A stretch of 38,577 nucleotides of DNA from Vreelandella subglaciescola (lineage in GTDB: Bacteria > Pseudomonadota > Gammaproteobacteria > Pseudomonadales > Halomonadaceae). The stretch is taken from the NCBI GenBank assembly GCA_030454225.1, contig JAKDRW010000015.1:1-38577 (forward strand), given 5' to 3'. The translations under genes were made by a program, and so were the position numbers. The notes under the pieces were generated by a model that saw only the letters and a program-made list of their open reading frames with translations, was not told the origin of the DNA and did not search any database. Positions 1 to 10,083 of this stretch are shown one piece after another; the stretch's first letter is position 1, and every line of letters starts with the position of its first letter.

Positions 1-26
1 AAAGCGCATGGCATCAGAGCATAAAC

Positions 27-1862
27 CTATTCCACCGTGACGCTTTTGGCCAGGTTGCGCGGCTGGTCGACATCGGTGCCTTTGAGCACGGCAACGTGGT
101 AGCTCAAAAGCTGCAGCGGCAGGGTGTAGAGCAGCGGTGCCAGCGCTTCATGAACGCGGGGCAAGTGCAGGACGGTGACGTCGTCTTCGCTGTCGTCGAT
201 GCCGACGCTCTCGTCGGCGAAGACGAACAGCTGGCCGCCCCGGGCGCGGACTTCCTGCAGATTGGACTTGAGCTTTTCCAGCAGATCATCGTTGGGGGCG
301 ACGGAAATCACCGGCATTTCGCTGTCTACCAGCGCCAGCGGCCCGTGCTTGAGCTCGCCTGCCGGATAGCCTTCGGCGTGGATGTAGGAGATTTCCTTGA
401 GCTTGAGCGCGCCTTCCAGAGCAATGGGGAAGTGCGCGCCGCGGCCGAGAAACAGCGCGTGGTGCTTTTCGGCAAAGGCCTGGGAAAGCGCCTCGATTTC
501 GCCGTCCAGCGCCAGCACCTGACGGCAGATAGCGGGCAGCGTTTTCAGCGCGGCGACGATCTCGGCGTGCTCGCCGTTTGGGGTGGTTTTGCACTTGCCA
601 AGCGACAGGGTCAACAGCATCAGCGCGACCAGCTGGGTAGTGAAGGCTTTGGTCGAGGCGACGCCGATTTCGGGGCCGGCGTGGGTCATCAGCGCAATAT
701 CGGATTCGCGCACCAGGGAGCTTCCCGGCACGTTGCAGATGGCAAGCGAGCCGACGTAGCCAAGCCCCTTGGCAAAGCGCAGCGCGGCCAGGGTGTCGGC
801 GGTTTCCCCCGACTGCGAGAGCGTGACAAACAGCGTGCCCTCGGCCACCACCGGGTGGCGATAGCGAAACTCCGAGGCCACTTCAACCTGTACCGGCACG
901 CCGGCGTAGCGCTCAAGCCAGTAGCGCGCCACCAGCCCGGCGTGGTAGCTGGTGCCACAGGCGATGATCTGGATCTGGCGGGTTTGGGCAAACAGCGCCG
1001 GCGCCTCGGGGCCAAAGCTTTCTGCCGGCACGCTGTGCTCGCCCAGCCGGCCTTCCAGGGCTGCGCTAATTACCTTGGGCTGCTCAAAGATTTCCTTGAG
1101 CATGAAGTGGCGGTAGTCACCTTTGCTGGCCACGCCGTCGGCGTATTCGAAAATGCGAACCGGACGCTCGACGGCCCGCCCGTCGCGATCGACAATGTGC
1201 ACGCTGCCGCCGGCGCCAAGCTCGACCATGTCGCCTTCTTCCAGATAGATGAAGCGGTCGGTGACCTGCAAAAGCGCCAGCGGGTCCGAGGCCAGAAATG
1301 CTTCGTCGATGCCTACCCCTACCACCAGCGGGCTGCCCTGGCGTACGCCCACTACAATGCCGGGCTCCTGCGGGCTCATCACGCCTAGCGCGTAGGCGCC
1401 GCCCAGGGTGTCGACGGTTTGCTTGACGGCGTCAAACAGGCCCACACCGCCGGCGAGCACGTCGGCCAGGCGGTGGGCAATCACCTCGGTGTCGGTTTGC
1501 GAAGTAAAGGTATGGCCGCCGGCCTCAAGCTCGCGCTTGAGCGCTTCGAAGTTTTCAATAATGCCGTTGTGCACCACCGCTACCGTATCGCCGCTATGGT
1601 GCGGGTGGGCATTGGCCTCGGTAGGCTTGCCGTGGGTGGCCCAGCGGGTGTGGGCAATGCCTGCCGTGCCCGGCAGCGGCGCGCCTTCAAGGCAGTCAGC
1701 CAGGGCGGCGACCTTGCCCACGGCGCGGTGACGGGTGAGCGCGCCCTCATGCAGCACCGTCATGCCGGCAGAGTCGTAGCCGCGGTACTCCAGCCGTTTG
1801 AGGCCTTCGAGCAAGATACCTTGAACGTTGCGCTGGGCAACGGCGGCGATAATGCCACACAT
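27..1862 (-). CDS. glmS: Glutamine--fructose-6-phosphate aminotransferase (isomerizing)
   Basis: GlmS makes glucosamine-6-phosphate from fructose-6-phosphate and glutamine, the first committed step to UDP-GlcNAc for peptidoglycan and LPS. The protein is 611 aa (E. coli GlmS is 609). The start is fixed by MCGIIAAV, because Cys2 becomes the N-terminal nucleophile of the glutaminase domain once Met is removed. The frame stays open another 87 codons upstream, but that part overlaps glmU and is not family-like. AAGGAG lies 7-9 bases before the ATG. The glutaminase domain fills roughly residues 2-220 and includes HTRWATHGKP and HNGIIENF. Two SIS sugar-isomerase domains follow, with CGTSYHAG and SQSGETADT, and the C-terminal tail LAKSVTVE is the usual one. 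It follows glmU after 22 bp, the common glmU-glmS operon. Cytoplasmic. Confidence 0.98.
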   Translation of the reverse strand: MCGIIAAVAQRNVQGILLEGLKRLEYRGYDSAGMTVLHEGALTRHRAVGKVAALADCLEGAPLPGTAGIAHTRWATHGKPTEANAHPHHSGDTVAVVHNGIIENFEALKRELEAGGHTFTSQTDTEVIAHRLADVLAGGVGLFDAVKQTVDTLGGAYALGVMSPQEPGIVVGVRQGSPLVVGVGIDEAFLASDPLALLQVTDRFIYLEEGDMVELGAGGSVHIVDRDGRAVERPVRIFEYADGVASKGDYRHFMLKEIFEQPKVISAALEGRLGEHSVPAESFGPEAPALFAQTRQIQIIACGTSYHAGLVARYWLERYAGVPVQVEVASEFRYRHPVVAEGTLFVTLSQSGETADTLAALRFAKGLGYVGSLAICNVPGSSLVRESDIALMTHAGPEIGVASTKAFTTQLVALMLLTLSLGKCKTTPNGEHAEIVAALKTLPAICRQVLALDGEIEALSQAFAEKHHALFLGRGAHFPIALEGALKLKEISYIHAEGYPAGELKHGPLALVDSEMPVISVAPNDDLLEKLKSNLQEVRARGGQLFVFADESVGIDDSEDDVTVLHLPRVHEALAPLLYTLPLQLLSYHVAVLKGTDVDQPRNLAKSVTVE

Positions 1863-1884
1863 AGCGTTTCTCCTTGTCTGCGTT

Positions 1885-3252
1885 TTAGTCGCGCTTTTCG
1901 GGACGCGGCCAGTCGGCTTTTTCGCGCTGGGGCGTACGGGTAATGCCCAGCGCATGATCGCTAACGTCTCGGGCAATGGTCGAGCCGGCGCCAACCGTGG
2001 CGCCTTTGCCCACGTTGACCGGCGCCACCAGCGCGGTGTTGGAGCCGATAAAGGCGTCGTCACCGATTTGCGTGCGGTGCTTGTTGACGCCGTCGTAGTT
2101 GCAGGTGATCGTCCCCGCGCCAATATTCACATTGCGGCCCAGGGTGGCGTCGCCCACGTAGCTTAAATGATTGATCTTGCTGCCTTCGCCAACGTCCACG
2201 TTTTTGGTTTCAACAAAGTTACCCACCCTGGCGGCTACCGCCAGTCGCGTGCCCGGGCGCAGCCGGGCGTAGGGGCCAATGTGGTTGCGCCCGGCGGCCA
2301 CGCAGTGCTCCAGCACGCTATGGCTTGCCACCACGCTTTCGGCGCCCACGGTGGCGTTTTTGATCACGCAGTAGGGGCCGATGTGCACGCCTTCGCCCAG
2401 GCTGACATCGCCTTCAAACACGCAGCCTACGTCGATAAACACGTCGTGCCCACAGGTCAGCGTGCCGCGCACGTCGAGCCGCGCGGGGTCGGCAAGCGCC
2501 ACGCCCTGAGCCATCAGCTGCTCGGCGTAACGGCGTTGGTAGGCGCGCTCGAGGTGCGCCATCTGCGCGCGGTTGTTCACCCCTTCGACCTCGACCGGCG
2601 TTGCCGGCTGTGCAGTCGACACGCTCACACCTTCGGCCGCGGCCATGGCGATCACGTCGGTCAGGTAATATTCGCCCTGGGCGTTGTCGGCCGAAAGCCT
2701 GGGCATCCAGCGTTTCAGCTGGGCGGCGGTCATCGCCATAATGCCAGTGTTGCATTCGCTCAACGTCAGCTGCTCGGCGCTGGCGTCTTTCTGCTCGACG
2801 ATGGCCACCGCGCTGCCGGCGGCGTTGCGCACGATGCGCCCGTAGCCGTCGGGATTATCCAGCGTGACGGTCAAAAGCCCCATATGCTGCTCGTCGACGC
2901 GCTCGAGCAGCGCGGCCAGCGTCTCGCGGCGGATCAGCGGCACGTCGCCGTACAGCACCAGCACCCGGCCGTGGCCCAGGCCGTCCCGCGCGGGGGCCAC
3001 CGCGTGCCCGGTGCCTTTCTGTTCGGCCTGCACGCTAAAGCGTGCAGGCGCATCGTCAAGTGCTTCGCGCAGCGCGTCGCCGCCGTGGCCAATCACCACA
3101 TGGGTGCGCTGGGGCGCAAGCCCCGCCGCCGTATCGAGTACGTGGCGCACCATGGGCTTGCCGGCTAGCGGGTGCAGCACCTTGGGCAGGCTGGAGCGCA
3201 TGCGCGTGCCCTTGCCGGCGGCGAGAACGATAATATCCAACTCTTCGTGCAT
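1885..3252 (-). CDS. glmU: Bifunctional UDP-N-acetylglucosamine pyrophosphorylase / glucosamine-1-phosphate N-acetyltransferase
   Basis: GlmU acetylates glucosamine-1-phosphate and then uridylylates it, giving UDP-GlcNAc. The protein is 455 aa (E. coli 456). The N-terminal uridyltransferase domain opens with the nucleotide-binding motif LAAGKGTRMRSSLPKVLHPL. The C-terminal half is a left-handed beta-helix of hexapeptide repeats with NYDGVNKH and IGSNTALVAPV, typical of the acetyltransferase active site. The ATG at 3252 gives MHEELDIIVLAAGKG and is preceded by AAGGAT; an extra 41 upstream codons in the same frame overlap apbE and are not family-like. It starts 4 bp after the apbE stop and precedes glmS, so apbE-glmU-glmS may be co-transcribed. 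Confidence 0.98.
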   Translation of the reverse strand: MHEELDIIVLAAGKGTRMRSSLPKVLHPLAGKPMVRHVLDTAAGLAPQRTHVVIGHGGDALREALDDAPARFSVQAEQKGTGHAVAPARDGLGHGRVLVLYGDVPLIRRETLAALLERVDEQHMGLLTVTLDNPDGYGRIVRNAAGSAVAIVEQKDASAEQLTLSECNTGIMAMTAAQLKRWMPRLSADNAQGEYYLTDVIAMAAAEGVSVSTAQPATPVEVEGVNNRAQMAHLERAYQRRYAEQLMAQGVALADPARLDVRGTLTCGHDVFIDVGCVFEGDVSLGEGVHIGPYCVIKNATVGAESVVASHSVLEHCVAAGRNHIGPYARLRPGTRLAVAARVGNFVETKNVDVGEGSKINHLSYVGDATLGRNVNIGAGTITCNYDGVNKHRTQIGDDAFIGSNTALVAPVNVGKGATVGAGSTIARDVSDHALGITRTPQREKADWPRPEKRD

Positions 3253-3256
3253 GGGG

Positions 3257-4363
3257 TTATCCTTGTGGGTCTGCGGCGGGGTCATCGGCCACCTTGACGG
3301 CGTGCTCGGTGATAAAATCGGCGCCGATAAAATCGGCAAAGGCAGGGCTTGCCAGGCTTGTCCAGCCGTCATCATCGCGGATCAGCATCAGCACGCTAAG
3401 GTCCTGTGCCAGCGCCAGCGCCATGCCGTCTTTATCACCCAGCACCGTCATCGCCGTGGCCCAGGCATCCGCCCAGGCGTTGGACGGGTGAACCACGGTA
3501 ACCGAGGCCAGCGAGTGGGTAATCGGTCGGCCGGTGCGCGGGTCAATGGTGTGCGAAAAACGCTGACCGTCCTGCTCAAAGTAGTTGCGGTAATCGCCCG
3601 AGGTGGCCACCGACATATTCCCCAGGGGAATCACGAACTGGGCGCTTTTCTTGCCGTCCTGCGGCTTTTCTATGCCAATATGCCAGGGCGTTTGATCTGC
3701 GCTATCGCGATAGCCGTGGGTAATCAGGTCACCGCCCAGGTTGACCAGGTAATTCTCGATGCCCTGCTCATCCAGGTAGTGCGCCACGCGGTCGGTGCCG
3801 TAGCCCTTGGCCACGGCAGACAGATCCACAAACACGTCGCGGGTGCGCCGCGCGCGGTTTTTCTCGGCGTCGACGTCCAGGGCGTCAAAGCCCACCTGAT
3901 CAAGGCGTTCTTCGAGCTCATCCTCGTCGGGAACCGCCTTGGGCTTGGCTTCGGGGCCGAAGCTCCACAAATTGACCAGCCCGCCGATGGTAACGTCAAA
4001 GGCGCCGTCGCTTTGCCGGGAAATTTTCTGGCTGATCGACATTACCTTGATCAGTGGCGCCGGCAGCGTTTGCCACTCGCCCATCGGCGCGTGGTTGAAG
4101 GCGACCAAGTCGCTATCGTCGCGGTAGGTCGACATGGCTTCATCGACGCTTTCAAGCTCGGCCAGAAAGCCCTTTTCCAGCGCCTCGGCCTCGCTTTTGG
4201 TCAGCGGATCGGACACGCTGACCTGATAAAAGCTGCCGAACACGCCGCCGTCAAAGCTTACCGGACCGTCCAGCGTCTGCTCGCCCTGTGAGCAGCCGGA
4301 AAAAAGCGCCAGCGCCATAAGGCCGAGCCCCGCGGCCAGCGCTTTGAACGTTATATGTCGCAT
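3257..4363 (-). CDS. apbE: FAD:protein FMN transferase, ApbE family lipoprotein
   Basis: ApbE proteins attach FMN from FAD to Thr/Ser of flavoprotein partners such as NqrB/NqrC or RnfD/RnfG. This one is 368 aa. A lipoprotein signal ends in a lipobox-like LFSGC (Cys24), so it is probably tethered on the periplasmic side of a membrane. Family landmarks are VDLSAVAKGYGTDRV, LVNLGGDL, DPRTGRP and the C-terminal DAWATAMTVLG with its metal-binding Asp/Thr. ApbE is usually found beside nqr or rnf genes. Here it sits between uppP and glmU with no client flavoprotein in the window, so its substrate must be encoded elsewhere. The 4 bp gap to glmU suggests read-through. Function of the family is well established; the partner is unknown. 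Confidence 0.93.
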   Translation of the reverse strand: MRHITFKALAAGLGLMALALFSGCSQGEQTLDGPVSFDGGVFGSFYQVSVSDPLTKSEAEALEKGFLAELESVDEAMSTYRDDSDLVAFNHAPMGEWQTLPAPLIKVMSISQKISRQSDGAFDVTIGGLVNLWSFGPEAKPKAVPDEDELEERLDQVGFDALDVDAEKNRARRTRDVFVDLSAVAKGYGTDRVAHYLDEQGIENYLVNLGGDLITHGYRDSADQTPWHIGIEKPQDGKKSAQFVIPLGNMSVATSGDYRNYFEQDGQRFSHTIDPRTGRPITHSLASVTVVHPSNAWADAWATAMTVLGDKDGMALALAQDLSVLMLIRDDDGWTSLASPAFADFIGADFITEHAVKVADDPAADPQG

Positions 4364-4420
4364 GATAATGCCCCGCCCCGTTGTCTTAATCTTTTACGCA
4401 TAAACTATTGCCTGAATCTC

Positions 4421-5221
4421 TTAACCATAAAATAGCCACAGCAGCCACACGCCCAGCACGATGCGGTAGAGCACGAAGGGCTGCATGCCCAGCCGCGCAA
4501 TGAAGGCCAGAAAAAAGTGGATGCACAGATAGGCGCTGACGCCGGCAAGCGCCGTTCCCGTCAGCAGGGTGGACCATTCGATCGGCGCGGCCTGGCGGCT
4601 CAGGGTGATGATTTCCATGCCGCCGGCCAGCACCGTCACGGGGATCGACAGCAAAAACGAGAACCGCGCCGCCGCCGCGCGGCTCATCCCCACCATCAGC
4701 GCCGCAGTAATGGTAATGCCCGAGCGCGACGTGCCGGGGATCAGCGCCAGCGCCTGGGCGCAGCCGATCAGCGCGATATCTCGACCGCGCAGCTGGTATT
4801 CGTCGCGGGTGCCTTTGCGGGTCCAGTCGGCATAGCCCAGCAGCAGACCAAAGCCGATCAGCGCGACGCCAATAATCAGCGTGGAGCGCATATGCTGCTC
4901 GATCACGTCGCGAAAAATCAGGCCGACGATGCACACCGGCAGCGTGGCGAGTGCCACCCCCAGCGCGAGCCTTGCTTCGCCGTCGATGCCTTGGCCGCGA
5001 AGGACTTTAAAACTGCTTTGCAGCATGGTGAAAATTTCGCGGCGAAAATATGTCACCACCGCCAGTAGGCTGCCCATATGCAGGGCCACATCGAACGCCA
5101 ACCCCTGATCTTGCCAGGTGGTTAACGCCGGCACCAGAATCAAGTGGGCCGAGCTCGACACCGGCAAAAACTCGGTGAACCCCTGCACCACGGCTAATAC
5201 GATGACCTGCAACCAATCCAT
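4421..5221 (-). CDS. uppP: Undecaprenyl-diphosphatase (BacA/UppP family)
   Basis: UppP dephosphorylates undecaprenyl pyrophosphate, recycling the lipid carrier for peptidoglycan and other envelope polymers; family members can confer bacitracin resistance. The protein is 266 aa (E. coli 273) and strongly hydrophobic, consistent with a polytopic inner-membrane enzyme. Both catalytic signatures are present: QGFTEFLPVSSSAHL at residues 13-27 (Glu17, His26) and PGTSRSG at 162-168. It is followed after 57 bp by apbE and the glm genes, so the cluster has a cell-wall-precursor theme. The start is supported by the family N-terminus. It diverges from the CDF transporter gene across a 230 bp intergenic region. 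Confidence 0.97.
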   Translation of the reverse strand: MDWLQVIVLAVVQGFTEFLPVSSSAHLILVPALTTWQDQGLAFDVALHMGSLLAVVTYFRREIFTMLQSSFKVLRGQGIDGEARLALGVALATLPVCIVGLIFRDVIEQHMRSTLIIGVALIGFGLLLGYADWTRKGTRDEYQLRGRDIALIGCAQALALIPGTSRSGITITAALMVGMSRAAAARFSFLLSIPVTVLAGGMEIITLSRQAAPIEWSTLLTGTALAGVSAYLCIHFFLAFIARLGMQPFVLYRIVLGVWLLWLFYG

Positions 5222-5451
5222 GCGTCACCCTGAAAACGCCAGTAAAAGAAAGCCCGAAAAGAAGGCCCGAAAAAAAGCCCGCAGGCGAAAATCAATAACA
5301 GCAAAGCGCTAATTGACGGTGAATAACCGGCGCCCAAGAATACACGTCTACCGCGGCGTTGTCCGCCCCGGCGCCAGCAAGCCGCCGGCCACTTGCGCTA
5401 CACTAGCCGCGCGGCACCACGAGGAGTGCCCACGTTGCTGAGAAGTTATCC
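5222..5451. other. Divergent intergenic region between uppP and CDF gene with degenerate short repeats
   Basis: This 230 bp spacer must carry promoters for both divergent genes, but I could not assign a convincing -35/-10 pair to either. At 5249-5284 the core GCCCG, flanked by A-runs, recurs at 5252, 5265 and 5277, a degenerate repeat of period 12-13. On the uppP strand this reads as GGGC followed by T-rich runs. AAGTTATCC just before the CDF ATG resembles a DnaA box but deviates from it. Confidence 0.45.
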
Positions 5452-6633
5452 ATGAGCACTAGCATCGATTCCCGAGAAGAACAGCTTAATCGCGAGGCCA
5501 AGCGCGTCACCTACGTGGGCGCCTGGCTTAACGGCATCCTCAGCGTGGCCAAGGTCATCGTCGGCTCCTGGGTCGGCTCGGCGGCGCTGATTGCCGACGG
5601 CATCCACTCGTTTTCCGACCTGATTACCGATGCCTTTGTGCTGGCGGGCATTCACTATGGCCGCCAGGGACCCGACCACGACCACCCGTACGGCCACGGA
5701 CGCATTGAAACGCTGACTACCCTGCTACTGGGCAGCGTGCTGATCTTTGTCGCCGGGGGGATTGCCTGGTCAAGCCTGGACCGGCTGTTCAGCGGTGAAG
5801 GCATCGGCGCGCCGGGACTCTGGGCCATACTGCTCGCCGGCCTCGCCCTGCTCTCCAAAGAATGGATTTTCCGCTACACCATGCGCGTGGCCAAGCGGGT
5901 CCAGTCCAAGCTTTTGGAAGCCAACGCCTGGCATTCAAGAAGCGACGCCCTGTCGACCGTGGTGGTCCTGGTGGCGATGATTGCCGCGCAGTTTGGCCTG
6001 GGCTGGGTCGACGCCGTCGCCGCGATTATCGTCGGCCTGCTGGTGGGGAAAGTCGGCTGGGATTTGCTCTGGGAGTCGGCCCGGGAGCTGGTGGATACTG
6101 CGCTGCCCGATGCCACCCAGCAGCAAATGCACGACGTGGCCCAGCGCGTGCCGGGCGTCGATGGCGTGCACGACCTGCGCACGCGCCAGTCGGCCGGCTG
6201 GGCAATAGTCGATCTGCACGTGGTAGTCGCCAAGCGGGTCAGCGTTTCAGAGGCCCACGAAATCGGCAACGAAGTCAGCCGTCAGCTGCGCCATGCCTTT
6301 CCCGCACTAACCGACGTGACCTTTCACATCGACCCCGAAGACGACGCCGGCGAAGGCGACCCCAGCCGCCTGCCGGGGCTGCCACTGCGCCCGGAAGTGG
6401 AAGCGACCCTGGACGAACGCTGGTACGCCAATCCCATATGGCGCACCCGCGCCGAGCTGCAGCTGCACTACCTGAACGGCAAGGTCTCGGTCGCGCTGAT
6501 CGTCGGCGACGGTATCCATCAGCCGCCGCAGTGCCTGGCCAGCCAGCTCAAGGCGCTGGCCGGCGACGTTGAGTGGCTGGGTAACGTTGAAATTCTGCTG
6601 ATTACCCGCGCCACCAGCAGCGCCACCCGCTAG
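5452..6633 (+). CDS. Cation diffusion facilitator (CDF) family metal transporter with C-terminal extension
   Basis: CDF proteins export divalent cations (Zn, Fe, Mn, Co and others) as dimers in exchange for protons. The 393 aa protein has the cation-efflux membrane domain in about residues 15-215. It contains ADGIHSFSDLITD, whose Asp residues form the metal site, and HPYGHGRIETL. The cytoplasmic dimerisation domain follows at about 215-300 and ends near VTFHIDPEDD. About 90 further residues (from about 305) are absent from short CDF members such as E. coli FieF (300 aa); they contain WYANPIWRTRAELQLHYLNG. Metal specificity cannot be told from sequence here. GAGAAG precedes the ATG. The gene converges with mgtE, and the two stop codons overlap. 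Confidence 0.92.
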   Translation: MSTSIDSREEQLNREAKRVTYVGAWLNGILSVAKVIVGSWVGSAALIADGIHSFSDLITDAFVLAGIHYGRQGPDHDHPYGHGRIETLTTLLLGSVLIFVAGGIAWSSLDRLFSGEGIGAPGLWAILLAGLALLSKEWIFRYTMRVAKRVQSKLLEANAWHSRSDALSTVVVLVAMIAAQFGLGWVDAVAAIIVGLLVGKVGWDLLWESARELVDTALPDATQQQMHDVAQRVPGVDGVHDLRTRQSAGWAIVDLHVVVAKRVSVSEAHEIGNEVSRQLRHAFPALTDVTFHIDPEDDAGEGDPSRLPGLPLRPEVEATLDERWYANPIWRTRAELQLHYLNGKVSVALIVGDGIHQPPQCLASQLKALAGDVEWLGNVEILLITRATSSATR

Positions 6634-8033
6634 CCCACGTTGGTCAGCACGGCCGTGGCGATGCTGAAATAAATCACCACCCCGGAGGCGTCGATCAGCG
6701 TAGTCACCAGCGGCGCCGAGGCGGTCGCCGGGTCGAGCTTGAAGCGCTCAAGCACAAACGGCAGGCACATGCCCAAAAGGCTGCCAAACAGCACGATGGT
6801 GACCATGCTGGTGGCCACGACAAAGGCAACCGCATCGCCGCCGCGCATGATGCCAATCGGCGCAACCGCGATCGCCATGGTCAGCCCCAAGGAGCCTGCC
6901 ACCAGCAGTTCGCGCCCCAGCAGCTTACTCCAGTCCTTGACGCCGACATCGCCGGTAGCCATGCCGCGCACCATCAGCGTAGCCGCCTGGGCGCCGGCGT
7001 TGCCGCCGCTGCCGATCAGCAGCGGCAGGAAGAACACCAGCGCGACCTGGGCGGCAATGGTGTCTTCGAAGTAGGCGATGCCGGCACCGGAAAACAGGTT
7101 GGCGAATACCAGCAGCACCAGCCACATCACGCGCTTGCGGTATAGCGTCCACAGCGAAACGCGGCCGATGCCCTCTTCCAGCTGGCCGATCGACATCCCC
7201 TTGTGGATATCTTCGGTAGCCTCGGATTCAACCACGTCCATGGCGTCATCGTGGGTGACGATGCCCACCATGCGATTGCCGACATCGATGATCGGCAGCG
7301 CGATCAGGTCGTAACGCGCCACAATACGCGCGACCTCCTCCTGCAGCTCGTCCACCGCGGCGTTGATCACGTCCTTGATCATGATGTCGTCTACCAGCAC
7401 GCCGGGGGGCGTCACCATCAGCATGCGCAGCGACATGGTGCCGATCAGCCTGCCATTGTCCGAGAGGATATAAAGCTGGTAGACCGTTTCCGCGTCGGGG
7501 GCGGTCTGGCGCACCCGCATCAGCGCCTGCGATACCGTCATGCCGCTGGCAATGGCCACATAGTCAGAGGTCATGATGGCGCCGGCAGTGCCTTCTTCGT
7601 AGCTCGACATACGCTTGAGCTCTTCGCGCTCCTCGCGCGCCATGCGCCTCAGCAGCGCTTCACCGCGGTCTTCATCGAGCAGGTTGAACAGGTCAGCGCG
7701 CTCGTCAGAGCCCATTTCTTCGAGCAGCGTGAGCACCCGATTATCGGACAGCTCGCCGACCACCTGCAGCTGGTAGTCGCCGGGCAAATACCCCAGCACG
7801 TTGGCCGCGCGGTCGGTTTCCAGCATGTCGAGCGTAGCGATCGCCACGTCGAGGGCGTTATCGTCCTCGATCAGGGTTTCAATAACCTCGCCGATATCGG
7901 GCGAACGGATCTCGCTTAGCCGCTCGACCACGGCCTCGCGGTCGGGCGTATCGGTAGCCGCCGCGTCGTGGGCCGCCGGCAAGGCCAAGAGATCATTTTT
8001 TACCGCTTCGAGGGTATTATCATTTAGCGCCAT
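6630..8033 (-). CDS. mgtE: Magnesium transporter MgtE
   Basis: MgtE is a Mg2+-gated, Mg2+-selective inner-membrane channel. The protein is 467 aa with the standard order: an N-terminal superhelical MgtE_N domain (about 40-140), a CBS pair (about 140-265, e.g. IMTSDYVAI and GIVTHDDAMDVVESEATEDI), a connecting helix, and five transmembrane helices that include the pore segment GSGGNAGAQAATLMVRG. The ATG at 8033 was chosen because GGAGG lies just before it; 29 further upstream codons in frame run into the atp terminator region and look non-coding. Its stop overlaps that of the convergent CDF gene. Pairing a Mg channel with a divalent-metal exporter may be functional or accidental. Confidence 0.96.
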   Translation of the reverse strand: MALNDNTLEAVKNDLLALPAAHDAAATDTPDREAVVERLSEIRSPDIGEVIETLIEDDNALDVAIATLDMLETDRAANVLGYLPGDYQLQVVGELSDNRVLTLLEEMGSDERADLFNLLDEDRGEALLRRMAREEREELKRMSSYEEGTAGAIMTSDYVAIASGMTVSQALMRVRQTAPDAETVYQLYILSDNGRLIGTMSLRMLMVTPPGVLVDDIMIKDVINAAVDELQEEVARIVARYDLIALPIIDVGNRMVGIVTHDDAMDVVESEATEDIHKGMSIGQLEEGIGRVSLWTLYRKRVMWLVLLVFANLFSGAGIAYFEDTIAAQVALVFFLPLLIGSGGNAGAQAATLMVRGMATGDVGVKDWSKLLGRELLVAGSLGLTMAIAVAPIGIMRGGDAVAFVVATSMVTIVLFGSLLGMCLPFVLERFKLDPATASAPLVTTLIDASGVVIYFSIATAVLTNVG

Positions 8034-8118
8034 GGGTATCCTCCACGCGGCAGTGAAATCGCGATGATGCGTTTTGGCTATGTTAACAGACAATAAAACG
8101 GGGCTTTTCCCGCCGGGC

Positions 8119-8158
8119 AAAAAAACGCCCCCTGGATCCTTGTGGACTCAGGGGGCGT
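8119..8158 (-). terminator. Rho-independent terminator of the atp operon
   Basis: A perfect 10 bp stem (8125-8134 with 8149-8158) encloses a 14-base loop. On the minus strand it is followed by a run of seven T (8125-8119). It lies about 30 bp beyond the atpC stop, so it ends the ATP synthase transcript before mgtE. Confidence 0.92.
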
Positions 8159-8189
8159 GGTCTTCTTGGCCGGGGCCGCCGTCTTGCAA

Positions 8190-8615
8190 CTAGCGACCGG
8201 CCTTGTTGCGCAGCTGCTGGATAGTACGCAGCTTGGCCACCGCCTCGGCAAGCTCCGCCGACGCGCGGGTGTAGTCAAGCTCGGCGGATTTTTCGTTAAA
8301 CGCCTTGAGCGCCTCGCGGCGCGACTCTTCGGCGGCGGCCTCATCGAGGTCTCCCGCGCGAATCGCCGAGTCCGCAAGGATCGTGACGACATCGGGCTGC
8401 ACTTCCATGAAGCCGCCGGAAACGAAGAAGCTTTCTTCGTCGCCGCCGTCAAACTTCACGCGGACCGGCCCCGGTTTCAACGACGTCAGCAGCGGGGCGT
8501 GACCCGGTAAAATACCCAGATCCCCCGTCGTGCCCGATGCAATCACCTGCTCAACACTGCCCGAGTAGATGGCCGCTTCGGCGCTGACGATATTGCAATT
8601 AAAGCTATTCGCCAT
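8190..8615 (-). CDS. atpC: ATP synthase epsilon subunit
   Basis: Epsilon is part of the F1 central stalk and regulates ATP hydrolysis. The 141 aa length matches the family (E. coli 139). The N-terminal beta-sandwich is clear in IVSAEAAIYSG, GDLGILPGHAPLLTSL and FFVSGGFMEVQPDVVTILAD. The C-terminal helical hairpin carries A-rich segments ending RNKAGR. It is the last gene of the atp operon, 24 bp after atpD, and is followed by a strong intrinsic terminator. Confidence 0.98.
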   Translation of the reverse strand: MANSFNCNIVSAEAAIYSGSVEQVIASGTTGDLGILPGHAPLLTSLKPGPVRVKFDGGDEESFFVSGGFMEVQPDVVTILADSAIRAGDLDEAAAEESRREALKAFNEKSAELDYTRASAELAEAVAKLRTIQQLRNKAGR

Positions 8616-8639
8616 GGCGAATCCCCCTGGTAAACGGGA

Positions 8640-10031
<1,392 letters not shown>

Positions 10032-10059
10032 TTAAAACCTGCAAATGAAACCTGTGTGC

Positions 10060-10078
10060 CGGGAGGCAGTACCTCCCG
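10060..10078. other. Stem-loop between atpG and atpD
   Basis: CGGGAGG (10060-10066) pairs with CCTCCCG (10072-10078) around a five-base loop. There is no T-run on the minus strand, so it is probably not a full terminator. It may be an mRNA processing or stability element tuning beta against gamma output. Confidence 0.6.
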
Positions 10079-10083
10079 AGGCG

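Noticed and set aside
96-1388. Long plus-strand open frame across glmS
   Set aside because: Antisense shadow of glmS; its protein has no family character and is rich in residues expected from reverse reading of a GC-rich gene.
2864-4291. 475-codon plus-strand open frame across glmU and apbE
   Set aside because: Spans two real minus-strand genes; composition is that of an antisense shadow.
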